Assembly: GCA_036971475.1 (NCBI GenBank)
Contig: JBAIZL010000001.1
Coordinates: forward strand, 75,238,271 to 75,302,270
Length of the DNA: 64,000 nt
Direction of reading: 5' to 3'
DNA from: Prosapia bicincta
Taxonomy: Eukaryota > Arthropoda > Insecta > Hemiptera > Cercopidae
In this document: positions 53,052 through 57,252 of the stretch, one piece after another
How the letters are laid out: every line of letters begins with the position of its first letter
Position numbering within the stretch: position 1 is the first letter of the stretch
Translations under genes and position numbers: made by a program
Notes under the pieces: model-generated
Seen by the model: the letters and a program-made list of their open reading frames with translations, nothing else
What the model was told of the DNA's origin: nothing
Databases searched by the model: none

Positions 53052-54306
53052 CAACATAGGTTATTCAAATACAAGAATATTTATTAATTTATATTCAAAG
53101 CTTTTCATTGGTAAACAGTACCAACATCATCAGGAATGAAAAATACAATAATGCAAGATATAGGCCTAAAACATATGTTAAATTAGAAATAGAATTGTTG
53201 CTAAGTTTATACAAATTGCCAAGTTTATTTTGTTGCTGTTATATTATAGACATTGAATATAGTATCAAATTTAGAATGTAATTGTATTTGTTCTTTTATT
53301 AATTTGTTATGTATATTCATTCTTAATCCTTTATTAATTTTTTTTATAAGTTTCATATTTTCAAAATTTGGAAATTGGTGCTTATTATTAATACAATGAT
53401 TTCCAAAATTTGATTTATATATTTCTGGATTTTATATAAATTCGAATTATGAAGGTTGAAGGATAACCTTTTAGTCAAAGCAGTCCAGTTTTTTTATTGC
53501 GTCTATGGCAACCGTTTCAGCTGTTTATAGATATCACATCACTGATCTATGCTGACACTATAATCTAAACAAGCAATAAAGTTAGGCACAGTGGATTTAT
53601 TAAAGTTACAATTATTAGCAGTTAACCCAGTGCAGATCTAATTACATTCTATGCACAATGCCTTTTGATGATGCTATAAAAGCAAAAACTGATTATAAAC
53701 TGCTATAAAAGCATATCAGGTAATTATAATTATCTACTACATTACAAAAAATGGAATTGATGTTGACAACCAAATAAAAAGTTAATATTCTGTTAACTGT
53801 TATTAATAACAGGTTGTTATTTACAGTTTTTGTGGTCTAAGAAACTTGGTCACTGTCAATGGAGAAATAAAGTATAATTTCAACACATCTAGGAAATTGA
53901 CAAAAAAACCTTCATGAAAAGAAATCATTATCACTAATCAAAGTTTCATTGAAAATTGTTCCTGAATTCCTATTTTCTCTCTCCAGCTGATTAAAACAAA
54001 AATTAAATAAAAGAACTTACAGACATAAATTCCCCAAAGCAAAATGTGACATTTACCACATAAACAGATATACACGAAATAGATGAATGTATTCCATGAA
54101 ATATCTGTCTAAAGGTGCACATGTATAAACGTTTATTGAACATGATAGTTACAGGAAAAGAATGTAACAGAAGAGGGCCGCAAATAAATTTCAAAAGAGA
54201 AGATATTTTAATTTTTAAATTTTAAAAATACATTAATATTATTATTATTGTATTCGTAGATGACAAATTATCAATAACATCATGTAAGCAGCATATTTTA
54301 GTTTAG

Positions 54307-54372
<66 letters not shown>

Positions 54373-54451
54373 TATGGTGATATCTTTTCTTGTAATATAG
54401 TTAATAAAATTTCAAAAACAAGAATATATTCATTAAAAGTATTCTTGTATT

Positions 54452-54530
<79 letters not shown>

Positions 54531-56804
54531 GTGTTTAAAATTCTATTTTCTTCATTTTTAAATAGGGAGAAAAAATCTCACCACATCATGTAATTTTCCA
54601 TAACAAGACTGATAAATGGTTAAAGTCTGAGTTTCCACTGTGTAGATTAGCATGATTTCTATCTTTACTGTTGACTAACTTTTACTTTTATGCTGGTGTA
54701 ATGCTGCAAGATATGATTGTTTAGAATAATTTTAAAATTTCCAACAATATTTTCACCTCTAAAGGATGCAGAAGGAATTGTACTACAAATATAAAACACC
54801 TGTGCTGTATACATAATTGTAAGGACAGAAAAGTAGAATAAGGTTTAACTATACAAAGGACAAAATAAAATGAAATGCAGCATTAATTACTGTTGAAGGT
54901 AGGGTTGCTTTCTCAACTGGAAAAAGAAAGGTGTTTAACAGTTACTTAGAAAGCTCAATAATCAAATGTATATGAATATTATAAGTGATTGTATGTATTC
55001 AATATATGTAGGTGTACTATGTGTTTAATCAGTGATTTAATATTTGACTAGGATACTATGAATGGTGCAAAATACTTCTTATTTGTTGCACAGTTAGTTC
55101 ACACTTTCAAATCCAAACATTATTAAAGAAAAATTCATGTAGCCCTAATAATTAACAGCACACTGAAACTGAATAAGACATAGAAATTAATCAAATATGC
55201 TTAGTAGTGGTGATTTGAGATTAGAATTCTATAGGCAACAACCATAACGCATAAATTATTTTATATGATGGACAAAATCTCTGAAGTATTTTAACTGCAA
55301 AAACAGTGCTACAATGCTAGGAAAGTCAGAGGTAAATGAATCCTTGTAAAAACTTTATATAAAACAGAATTCCTGCAAATAAACAATTGAAATACATTCT
55401 TGTATGAATGATAAAATTATTTGACAGACTTACCTTGGTAAGAGTCTACTCTGTAGTCTTGAAATAGAAACACATAAAAGCACTTAACCAATGATATATT
55501 TCAACCACACAGTGGTCTTTGTCAACAAAGAGAAAACACAAAAAGAAATATGAGAGAATGAAATAAAATAAATATAAGTTCTAATCACAGATTGTGTAGA
55601 AATCGGATGTCACAAATGCATAGATTGTGCATCCAAATCCAAATATAATCATTACCAACCAAAACTAACCTGATAAAATTATTTTTATTTTTCCTGGAAA
55701 AAAACATAATGTGTTTTTAAAAAAATATTAATACAAAAGTAAATAATAATAACTACGGAAATTACAAAAATAAAAAACAGAAAATGACAATAGATAAAAA
55801 TAATATTTCTATATAATTCGTAACTAGAATATCAGGTAGATACTACAAAGAAAACATATGGCTAGGGGAATTTATTTCTTTTTTATGAACATTGTAACAT
55901 ACATTTTCCCAGCTGAAGTATTTCAGAATACTTCATAAAGTAGTTATACTTAAAAAACCCTTGAAAAATATCTGTTTGTAAACTGCATAGATAAAATGGG
56001 TAATTGATAAATTCCAAAATGTGCAAAAAAAAGAATTTGTTGGAGACTTCTGAGTTACTATTCTGAAAGAAACTTGCTTTTTAATGAAAAATATAAGATC
56101 TCCTGCACTTATAGTAATGGACTTGGGATTAAAGAAGTGAGACATTTTTGCCATGACCTTTTTTTCGAACAAACTATTAACGGCAGCCTCACGATTTAGT
56201 AACTTTAATTGTCACAAGTTGTTGTTCTATAAGTAAACTCTACTCACTTTGTCTAACACAGCCTAAAACATGTCAGCACGACAGAAAATCATTAGGTTAT
56301 GACTATGTCGTTAACATTGAATCTAATCTAGGCCATGGAATATTGATTAGGATCACTGCAAGATATGTACTTCAGATTTGCTAGACTTGAAAGTTCATAT
56401 CCTAAACGGTTTATTAAAAGTATAGTAACATTTCCTACATTTGGAGTTTTGCAAAGAGTCAGTCCCTCGTAGTAAATATAATCTACTTTTCTGCTAGGAT
56501 TTATATTCACATTTAGAGTATCATTTGCAGGTAATTATGATACTCTAAATAAGTATAGTCTTAATTAAATTTACCTAATTAGGTTTAATAAATATCAATA
56601 AAATCACTTTAGGTTTATAAAATTGTGTTGTCAATTTCAATTTATCTATCAAAGTATATTTTAATTACTTCCATTCATAACTACTTTTTACACTAAAATT
56701 TTTTTCAACTCATCAGACATGTTTGTTTTCAGCCAGCCACATTAGCGCCAATAATCGAAGAAGACTCCAGTAAGAGCCAAACACAAATAGTTACTCGTTT
56801 CTGA
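10854..56804 (+). CDS. Sidestep-family cell-surface receptor, 5'-partial, 12 exons
   Basis: Joined exons: 10854-10967, 11061-11264, 22414-22565, 22935-23079, 26420-26550, 31352-31511, 33377-33673, 35781-36095, 36956-37171, 40556-40635, 43208-43348, 56733-56804. Every junction is GT..AG, phases agree throughout, and the sum is two leading bases plus 675 codons including the stop. The product is the C-terminal 674 residues: Ig2 (about 1-105), Ig3 (106-204), Ig4 (205-301), Ig5 (302-400), an FN3-like domain (401-505), a membrane span (about 517-539) and a cytoplasmic tail (540-674). Family signatures are [34 protein letters not shown] and YDGGLPQEF. Sidestep proteins are surface ligands for Beaten-path receptors in motor axon guidance and neuronal partner recognition. 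The signal peptide and Ig1 exons were not found in the 10.8 kb upstream. Which Side paralogue this is cannot be decided. Confidence 0.93.
10968..11060 (+). other. 93-bp stop-free intron (exitron-like)
   Basis: It is bounded by GTAAGT and TTTTCAG, yet is a multiple of three and has no in-frame stop, so the reading frame runs through from exon a to exon b. Retention would insert 31 residues in the B-C region of Ig2, immediately before [10 protein letters not shown]. Confidence 0.8.
11061..11264 (+). CDS. Sidestep exon b: second half of Ig2
   Basis: The acceptor TTTTCAG ends at 11060 and the donor GTAAGT begins at 11265. It reads [18 protein letters not shown] and then [19 protein letters not shown], giving the core tryptophans and the F-strand cysteine. 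The GRPLP-WW stretch is typical of Side family Ig2. The 93-bp intron before it is unusually short for this gene, whose other introns run from 0.37 to 13.4 kb. Both ends are phase 1. Confidence 0.92.
11265..15074. other. Start of Sidestep intron b-c, no gene recognised
   Basis: AT-rich intron sequence. Small open frames (11717-11932, 13658-13870, 14230-14451) show no family resemblance. Confidence 0.5.
15075..16070. repeat. 59-bp minisatellite
   Basis: About sixteen imperfect copies of a roughly 59-bp unit built from GCGACAAAGCTTTTCCAACC, AACATCCATCTCCCACAACA and TTTGAGGGCTATATTTGCT. A doublet of about 240 bp is visible: the group at about 15300-15540 is repeated in shortened form at about 15540-15720. 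Open frames on both strands are repeat artefacts. Confidence 0.92.
16071..17341. other. No gene recognised
   Basis: AT-rich intronic DNA. The segment at about 17250-17300 (GGACCAGTCCGCGAATTGGT) may belong to the end of the adjacent hAT remnant. Confidence 0.4.
17342..18371 (-). pseudogene. hAT-type (ZBED5-like) transposase remnant
   Basis: Three collinear minus-strand blocks are recognisable: [20 protein letters not shown] (after the BED zinc finger), then [20 protein letters not shown] with [20 protein letters not shown], then [20 protein letters not shown] with [18 protein letters not shown]. These match the order in ZBED5-like hAT transposases, including the CTDGAxAM motif. Stops and frameshifts separate the blocks, so it is dead. 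It lies in a Sidestep intron in antisense orientation. Confidence 0.82.
18372..18893. other. No gene recognised
   Basis: Intronic sequence, with a more GC-rich patch at about 18700-18890 of unknown origin. Confidence 0.4.
18894..19651. mobile_element. Non-autonomous hAT element with 8-bp target duplication
   Basis: The element spans 18902-19643 (742 bp). It begins CAGTGGCGGTTTGTCC and ends with the inverse GGAGCCGCCACTG. It is flanked by identical 8-bp copies GGTAAAGC at 18894-18901 and 19644-19651. An exact 8-bp duplication is the mark of hAT transposition. No transposase frame lies inside. Confidence 0.88.
19652..20558. other. Intronic sequence with (TA)n tract
   Basis: It contains a (TA)n run at about 20438-20467 next to a small CCCGG/CCGGG hairpin. 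The open frame 20114-20608 runs through this tract and is not recognised. Part may be leftover LINE sequence. Confidence 0.4.
20559..20891 (-). pseudogene. Jockey-type LINE reverse transcriptase C-terminal fragment
   Basis: The minus-strand frame reads [20 protein letters not shown], then [20 protein letters not shown]. This is the end of the RT region in Jockey-clade non-LTR retrotransposons (LYPLLNR-S-LSL-NK, then LQ-FQNK-LR-I--AP-Y). The fragment is truncated at both ends. Confidence 0.8.
20945..21730 (+). pseudogene. R1/Jockey-group LINE fragment: RT tail and RNase H
   Basis: On the + strand [20 protein letters not shown] resembles the post-RT segment (TGA-RTTPTAAL-VLL-LPPL), followed by an RNase H domain: [49 protein letters not shown], and [20 protein letters not shown]. 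The catalytic pattern D-E-D-D/E appears as N-E-D-E, so the first Asp is lost. Internal stops and a frameshift show it is dead. It lies in opposite orientation to the Jockey fragment just upstream. Confidence 0.82.
21731..22413. other. No gene recognised, T-rich
   Basis: The + strand is strongly T-rich, giving two hydrophobic open frames (21719-21967 and 21967-22200) that I regard as compositional. The region ends at the exon c acceptor. Confidence 0.5.
22414..22565 (+). CDS. Sidestep exon c: first half of Ig3
   Basis: The acceptor is GTTGCAG ending at 22413 and the donor GTAAGT begins at 22566. It reads [19 protein letters not shown] and then [21 protein letters not shown]. The LxGENxPLSAxRxYE block followed by a WWKG motif is highly characteristic of Sidestep-family Ig3. 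It enters in phase 1 and leaves in phase 0, so the 368-bp intron splits the Ig fold between strands C and D. Confidence 0.93.
22935..23079 (+). CDS. Sidestep exon d: second half of Ig3
   Basis: The acceptor is TTTCAG and the donor GTGAGT follows 23079. It reads [20 protein letters not shown], then [12 protein letters not shown], ending at DGWKLNIY. It carries the F-strand cysteine and an NKT sequon. It enters in phase 0 and leaves in phase 1. A 35-bp minisatellite begins about 45 bp beyond its donor. Confidence 0.92.
23125..23531. repeat. 35-bp intronic minisatellite
   Basis: About eleven copies of a 35-bp unit ACATTCATATTACCATGTCT plus GCTGACAATAGCATT sit just after exon d. Copies are very similar, suggesting recent expansion. 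There are no spacers, so it is not a CRISPR array. Confidence 0.95.
23899..23941 (-). ncRNA. Hammerhead-like motif, family F, left arm
   Basis: On the minus strand: stem I ACCU/AGGU, core CUGAGGA (all conserved positions intact), weak stem II, GAAA, stem III segment AUAUACAU, A at position 17. The stem III segment differs from the palindrome AUGUACAU by one transition. Confidence 0.5.
24004..24046 (+). ncRNA. Hammerhead-like motif, family F, right arm
   Basis: Stem I ACCU/AGGU, core CUGAGGA intact, stem II only UUG/CAA, GAAA at 24031-24034, stem III AUGUAUAU, A at position 17. Again one transition away from the palindrome AUGUACAU. Confidence 0.5.
24096..26131. other. Sidestep intron d-e, no gene recognised
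   Basis: AT-rich intronic DNA without a recognisable gene or array. Small open frames look random. Confidence 0.5.
26132..26174 (+). ncRNA. Hammerhead-like motif, family H
   Basis: Stem I CAGCA/UGCUG (5 pairs, 26132-26136 with 26170-26174), core UUGAAAA (U at 3 and A at 8), stem II GCGCU/AGUGC (5 pairs, one wobble) with loop GACCU, then AAAA in place of GAAA, stem III ACGUGU, C at position 17. G12 to A and the stem III change both fit CpG decay of GCGAAAC and ACGCGU. No PLE coding sequence was recognised nearby. Confidence 0.55.
26420..26550 (+). CDS. Sidestep exon e: first half of Ig4
   Basis: The acceptor is TTACAG and the donor is GTAGGG, which is weaker than the others. It reads [20 protein letters not shown], then [20 protein letters not shown] and WKHN. 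The ExxxVYFEC-xIxSNPW-xxVxWKHN pattern is the usual I-set Ig4 of Side proteins. It was identified from phase continuity with its neighbours (phase 1 in, phase 0 out). A hammerhead-like motif lies about 245 bp upstream in the intron. Confidence 0.9.
26551..27294. other. Sidestep intron e-f, first part
   Basis: AT-rich intron. The stretch after about 27000 probably belongs to the same inserted element as the THAP fragment, but this is not proven. Confidence 0.4.
27295..27498 (+). pseudogene. THAP-domain fragment (transposon-derived)
   Basis: It reads [20 protein letters not shown], then [20 protein letters not shown] and [12 protein letters not shown]. The layout C-x4-(C)-x-n-C-x2-H with FKFP and W matches a THAP zinc-coordinating DNA-binding domain. 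The second zinc cysteine is replaced by Phe (NPGF where C-x4-C needs Cys), so the fold is probably lost. THAP domains occur in P-element-like transposases. A stop follows after 67 codons. Confidence 0.65.
27499..31351. other. Sidestep intron e-f, remainder
   Basis: 3.8 kb of AT-rich intronic DNA. The short GC-richer patch at about 28270-28390 stands out from its surroundings but was not identified. No gene or array seen. Confidence 0.5.
31352..31511 (+). CDS. Sidestep exon f: second half of Ig4
   Basis: The acceptor is TTGTTTAG and the donor is GTAAGC. It reads [20 protein letters not shown], then [20 protein letters not shown] and [13 protein letters not shown]. The GxYTCxAxNxEG motif is a standard I-set Ig C terminus. 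NQS is a potential N-glycosylation site. Phase 0 in, phase 1 out. Confidence 0.94.
31512..33376. other. Sidestep intron f-g, nothing recognised
   Basis: AT-rich intron. Two small open frames at 32355-32781 show no domain. Confidence 0.5.
33377..33673 (+). CDS. Sidestep exon g: complete Ig5
   Basis: The acceptor is TGACAG and the donor GTAAGT begins at 33674. One exon encodes the whole fifth Ig domain: [40 protein letters not shown], then [19 protein letters not shown]. Disulphide cysteines lie at INC and LWC, and a second pair (PVC and EPC) is available. This single-exon layout contrasts with the two-exon Ig2, Ig3 and Ig4. Confidence 0.95.
34590..34848. mobile_element. Pogo/Tigger-like terminal-inverted-repeat remnant
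   Basis: The left end CAGAACCTCTCACATCAACC and the inverse of the right end, AGTAGAACCCCTCTTAATCG, resemble each other and the CAGTAGAACCCC ends common in pogo/Tigger elements. About 259 bp, no coding sequence, diverged ends. Confidence 0.5.
35244..35285 (-). ncRNA. Hammerhead-like motif, family B, left arm
   Basis: On the minus strand: stem I UGAG/CUCA, core UUGGCAA, stem II GGGA/UCCU, GAAA, stem III AUGGUCGU, C at 17. The stem III segment is ACGGCCGU with two C-to-T changes, one of them at a CpG. Confidence 0.5.
35328..35369 (+). ncRNA. Hammerhead-like motif, family B, right arm
   Basis: Stem I UGAG/CUCA, core UUGGCAA (35332-35338), stem II decayed, GAAA at 35354-35357, stem III ACGGCUGU, C at 17. 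One transition away from ACGGCCGU. Confidence 0.5.
35781..36095 (+). CDS. Sidestep exon h: fibronectin III-like domain
   Basis: The acceptor is CTCCAG and the donor GTAAGT begins at 36096. It reads [20 protein letters not shown], then [20 protein letters not shown] and [20 protein letters not shown]. The NC-x-V-x-C-xxGxDGGLPQ block marks the single membrane-proximal FN3 domain of the Side family, with two cysteines in place of the usual FN3 tryptophan core. Three N-linked sequons (NCS, NVT, NIT) are present. Confidence 0.94.
36096..36955. other. Sidestep intron h-i, nothing recognised
   Basis: T-rich intronic sequence without recognisable features, ending at the tandem CAGCAG acceptor. Confidence 0.5.
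36956..37171 (+). CDS. Sidestep exon i: transmembrane segment and start of tail
   Basis: It reads [11 protein letters not shown] and then a 23-residue hydrophobic span [23 protein letters not shown], followed by the basic stop-transfer [11 protein letters not shown]. The acceptor is a tandem CAGCAG: splicing at either AG keeps the frame and changes the protein by one alanine. The donor is GTAATA at 37172. If the donor is ignored the frame reads 21 further codons to a TGA at 37234-37236. Confidence 0.92.
37172..39569. other. Sidestep intron i-j, first part
   Basis: AT-rich intron with a short (GT)n run at about 37998-38033. The open frame 37625-37915 is not recognised. Confidence 0.5.
39570..39812. 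mobile_element. Foldback element, family F-related
   Basis: ATTGGAAAGAACCCCAAT near the left end is inverted as ATTGGGGTTCTTTCCAAT near the right, with AACAAGTTACT against AAGTAACTTGTT further in. A hammerhead-like motif lies between the arms. Confidence 0.65.
39704..39738 (+). ncRNA. Hammerhead-like motif, family F
   Basis: Core UUGAUGA (C3 to U only), stem II AUGAC/GUUAU with loop AUG (5 pairs, one wobble), GAAA at 39727-39730, stem III AUUUACAU, A at 17. The continuation CATAAGG matches the left arm of the family F foldback near 23.9 kb. Stem I is weak. Confidence 0.45.
40556..40635 (+). CDS. Sidestep exon j: short cytoplasmic exon
   Basis: It was found by phase matching: exon i ends in phase 1 and exon k must be entered in phase 0. 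This 80-bp block has acceptor TTGACAG and donor GTAATA and supplies exactly that shift. It reads (E)[20 protein letters not shown] and PCIRNE. Direct joining of exon i to exon k would hit a stop after two codons, so this exon or an equivalent is required for the long tail. Confidence 0.78.
40636..42364. other. Sidestep intron j-k, first part
   Basis: Contains a decayed family B PLE end at about 40755-40850 (CTTGCCTGTAGTACTACTTA ... CATTGTCAACTCAGA). The small open frame 41249-41530 is not recognised. Confidence 0.45.
42365..42735. mobile_element. Foldback element with duplicated arms
   Basis: The phrase TTGTAATTTTATACAA with TACCTAT occurs twice on the left (about 42409 and 42480). Its inverse TTGTATAAAATTACAA occurs twice on the right (about 42612 and 42690). 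Each arm is thus a tandem pair of a 70-80 bp unit. The centre is about 90 bp. No coding sequence. Confidence 0.75.
43208..43348 (+). CDS. Sidestep exon k: tyrosine-motif tail exon
   Basis: The acceptor is TTTTCAG and the putative donor is GTATAG at 43349. It reads [20 protein letters not shown], then [20 protein letters not shown] and KPTKESM. The TYAELSLP block recurs in Side family tails from memory. Three tyrosine motifs are visible: ITYAEL, SVYSSL and TVYAQI. If the donor is not used, the frame adds one valine and stops at TAG 43352-43354, giving an alternative shorter C terminus. Confidence 0.88.
43355..44654. other. Start of Sidestep intron k-l
   Basis: AT-rich intronic sequence. No feature recognised. 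Confidence 0.5.
44655..44860. mobile_element. PLE terminal repeat, family C, foldback form
   Basis: TTGCTTGTTGTAATCATCTT starts it. AACTAAGTGAATACATAGGG on the left is inverted as CCCTTTGTATTCACTTAGTT on the right. The same left end recurs at 57181 and inverted at 47400-47465. Confidence 0.7.
44759..44805 (+). ncRNA. Hammerhead-like motif, family C
   Basis: Stem I UUUGCU/AGCAAG (6 pairs, one wobble), core UCGUAAA (U3 and A8; A6 replaced by U), stem II GGAAU/GUUUU (wobble-rich), GAAA at 44790-44793, stem III ACACGU, C at 17. The core departs from consensus at two or more positions. Confidence 0.4.
45025..45175. mobile_element. PLE terminal repeat fragment, family D
   Basis: ATTACTTGCGACCAGACATT and TACACTTGGAGCAAACG recur, with small changes, at about 63538-63610. 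A decayed hammerhead-like motif is at 45131-45159 on the minus strand (CUGAAGA core intact, GAAA changed to CAAA). Confidence 0.65.
45880..45970 (-). mobile_element. PLE terminal repeat fragment, family B
   Basis: It matches one arm of the 35.2-kb foldback and the end of the 62.4-kb PLE. A second, more diverged copy is at about 46455-46540. Both are truncated. Confidence 0.75.
45917..45958 (-). ncRNA. Hammerhead-like motif, family B
   Basis: On the minus strand: stem I UGAG/CUCA, core UUGACAA, stem II GGGA/UCUU (wobble), GAAA, stem III ACGGCCGU (perfect palindrome), C at 17. This copy keeps G5 and A6 of the core, and only positions 3 and 8 differ from CUGANGA. Confidence 0.6.
46682..46724 (-). 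ncRNA. Hammerhead-like motif, family C
   Basis: On the minus strand: stem I GCU/AGC, core UCGUAAA, weak stem II, GAAA, stem III AUGCGU, C at 17. It lies 3' of the GIY-YIG fragment on the same strand. An inverted partner is at 47340-47379 on the + strand, with a better stem II (AGAAC/GUUUU). Confidence 0.4.
46985..47286 (-). pseudogene. PLE GIY-YIG endonuclease fragment
   Basis: It reads [20 protein letters not shown], then [20 protein letters not shown], and after a frameshift [28 protein letters not shown] is the GIY-YIG core as found in Penelope-like elements. Truncated and frameshifted. Confidence 0.78.
47628..47732. mobile_element. Small foldback, family F-related
   Basis: AACAACAATAACCCTTGCTA is inverted as AGCAAGGGTTATTGTTGTTT. 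Between the arms is a decayed hammerhead-like motif (47656-47686, + strand): core AUGAUGA, short stem II, GAAA at 47675-47678, AUGUAUAU, C at 17. Confidence 0.6.
47733..49280. other. Sidestep intron k-l, middle
   Basis: AT-rich intronic DNA. No gene recognised. Confidence 0.5.
49281..49392. repeat. (TA)n microsatellites
   Basis: Two TA tracts (about 49281-49323 and 49351-49391) abut the left end of the PLE. Similar tracts lie at about 49627-49660, 52201-52237, 52561-52608, 53033-53050, 54323-54368 and 54454-54527, most of them at PLE repeat boundaries. Confidence 0.9.
49483..49515 (-). ncRNA. Hammerhead-like motif, family A, left repeat
   Basis: On the minus strand: core UUGACAA, stem II AACCAC/GUGGUU with loop UGU (6 pairs after one unpaired A), GAAA, stem III AUAUAU, C at 17. 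Stem I is not evident. Further copies: 52733-52765 (minus), 52891-52923 (plus) and 55493-55525 (minus). Confidence 0.42.
49968..51803 (+). CDS. Penelope-like element polyprotein: reverse transcriptase + GIY-YIG endonuclease
   Basis: 611 codons without a stop. RT motifs: [16 protein letters not shown] (residues 11-26), [16 protein letters not shown] (101-116), motif [15 protein letters not shown] (157-170), motif [16 protein letters not shown] (221-235), motif C YRYIDDIF (256-263, the catalytic YxDD), then FLDVEVTL (299-306). A C-terminal GIY-YIG endonuclease has [19 protein letters not shown] (515-533) and R-x-NGHRHD. This order defines PLE proteins. The Met start is arbitrary: the frame opens earlier with [11 protein letters not shown], and the true N-terminal part ([17 protein letters not shown], 49772-49948) is in another frame ended by TGA. 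One small indel near 49940 therefore seems to have broken an otherwise intact gene. Confidence 0.93.
   Translation: MKNNKDIMILPADKGSTTVIMNKEDYIKEANKQLSDITTYKILTDNPTTEFNNLLSDLLKYTAPEQNISETSLKLLYNENPSTPQFYILPKILKNIIPPPGRPIIAGCNSVTERISAFLDSHLQPLVKNLPSHTQDTNHFIDRLSQISVPLRPVTILVTIDVTSLYTNIPHAHGLSAIENFLNKRPGKPSPTTPFLVNLTRFILEKNNFQFEGRNYLQIKGTAMGTRMAPSYANLYMGLLEESFLKTQTHQPLCWYRYIDDIFLIWTQGASTLEAFLDSLTQFSTLQFTWEKSTTAITFLDVEVTLQNGNINTGIHIKPANHLQYLHFNNNHPINIKRSIPYSQAIRGKRICSNDRELEDFNRKISTAFQRRGYPKKLIENQIHSAQSSVHHKPQTEQNKLSLITDYHPGLHKLNKILKDGFKILQASVHTKNLFTDPPQIWYKQPPNLKNILVHPKLPDPDAKKPHKLPHGSFPCNRPRCKTYPIHPSANSFNSQTTKMVFKIQGHHNCTSKNVIYQLQCKLCSAQYIGLTTDGLNIRMNGHRHDVKIMNMDRPTAQHAASHNITTFDDCYTTKIIKSLPPDCNPSELRRWELSYQWYTKSRESPNLNIR
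52043..52075 (+). ncRNA. Hammerhead-like motif, family A, right repeat
   Basis: Core UUGACAA (52043-52049), stem II AACCAC/GUGGUU, GAAA (52066-52069), self-complementary AUAUAU, C at 52075. It lies 240 bp 3' of the PLE stop codon on the same strand. Stem I is not evident, so cleavage is doubtful. Confidence 0.45.
52238..52515. mobile_element. Nested foldback element, family G
   Basis: GAAGTTAATATATTACTATT on the left is inverted as AATAGTAATATATTAACTTC on the right, arms about 43 bp. It lies between two (TA)n tracts and two facing family A repeats. Its right arm contains TGTAGATAATGGTGGATAA, identical to the unit of the 4.6-6.9 kb minisatellite. Confidence 0.75.
52307..52338 (-). ncRNA. Hammerhead-like motif, family G
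   Basis: On the minus strand: core UCGACAA (U3, A8, and U4 replaced by C), one unpaired U, stem II GGUC/GACC with loop AAGU, GAAA, stem III AGGUGCCU, C at 17. Stem I only about two pairs. Confidence 0.42.
52625..53010. mobile_element. Inverted pair of family A PLE terminal repeats, no gene
   Basis: GGACTAGGAGACTGACAGAC near the left end is inverted as GTCTGTCAGTCTCCTAGTCC at the right end. The two repeats meet at an AT-rich palindrome near 52820-52850. A poly(A) and (TA)n tract follow. Confidence 0.88.
53040..53480 (-). mobile_element. PLE 3' fragment, family E
   Basis: On the minus strand [20 protein letters not shown] and [20 protein letters not shown] resemble the C-terminal tail after the GIY-YIG domain in PLEs, followed 3' by a terminal repeat with a complete hammerhead-like motif. 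A small related piece (CAAGAATAT..ATT) occurs at about 54420. Confidence 0.6.
53093..53137 (-). ncRNA. Complete hammerhead ribozyme-like motif, family E
   Basis: On the minus strand: stem I AUUC/GAAU (4 pairs), core CUGAUGA intact (plus-strand 53127-53133), stem II UUGGUA/UACCAA (6 perfect pairs, loop CUGUU), GAAA intact, stem III as palindrome AAGCUU, U16.1 present and U at position 17. All conserved core bases of the hammerhead are present. With so short a stem III, cleavage may need a dimer, as proposed for PLE and retrozyme hammerheads. Confidence 0.65.
53481..55422. other. Intronic DNA with poly(A)/(TA)n tracts
   Basis: Long TA tracts at 54323-54368 and 54454-54527. No coding feature recognised. 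Confidence 0.5.
55423..55672 (-). mobile_element. Solo PLE terminal repeat, family A
   Basis: CAGACTTACCTTGGTAAGAG ... AGAAATATGAGAGAATGAAA ... ACCAACCAAAACTAACCT matches the left repeat of the family A element. It has lost about 30 bp around the CATAGATTGTG region. Confidence 0.85.
55673..56732. other. End of Sidestep intron k-l
   Basis: AT-rich, nothing recognised before the pyrimidine tract of the exon l acceptor. Confidence 0.5.
56733..56804 (+). CDS. Sidestep exon l: last coding exon
   Basis: The acceptor TTGTTTTCAG ends at 56732. In phase 0 it reads [20 protein letters not shown] and TRF, then TGA at 56802-56804. The intron before it is 13.4 kb. Support comes from the strong pyrimidine tract, exact phase match, absence of earlier stops and poly(A) signals 130-275 bp downstream. 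The C-terminal VTRF fits the class I PDZ ligand pattern (S/T-x-hydrophobic). Confidence 0.75.
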   Translation, partial: PATLAPIIEEDSSKSQTQIVTRF

Positions 56805-57100
56805 CAGGACTACAAATCAGGAGTCTAACAGATTATTCTAGTCTTTCACTAAGCCAATTATGCAGTCTTTGTGAAGCCAAACTCAACTTGAAAATTCAAG
56901 CTAAATAACTGTGATTGTACATAAATGTATTTGTAAATAAATGTATTTCATTTTGTTCATAAAAAAAAGACTGAATAAAGTTTTCGAAATTGCTAGTTAA
57001 CTTTTAGACATACAATAAATTGTATTCAGTGTATTTTATTATTTGATGTGTTTGTTGATGTGATGTTTTTGTAAATAAAGGAAATGATAAATGTATGTTA
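56805..57100 (+). terminator. Sidestep 3' UTR with several poly(A) signals
   Basis: AATAAA hexamers occur at 56936-56941, 56974-56979 and 57074-57079 after the stop codon, in AT-rich sequence with T/GT-rich stretches between them. This is the expected layout of an mRNA 3' end. Which site is used cannot be told. Confidence 0.7.
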
Positions 57101-57179
57101 CACGTGTAGTTACTATTATGTGTAGAAACTGTGGAAACCTTTTGTATATGACAAATTTCATAATACCAACATATAAGAA

Positions 57180-57252
57180 AAGTTGCTTGTTGTAATCATC
57201 TTGAATTCACTGATTAAACTATAATTAAAAGATACTTAACTAAGTGAATAAA
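57180..57252. mobile_element. PLE terminal repeat fragment, family C
   Basis: TTGCTTGTTGTAATCATCTT through AACTAAGTGAATA is nearly identical to 44655-44730. It abuts the mariner fragment. Confidence 0.75.
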
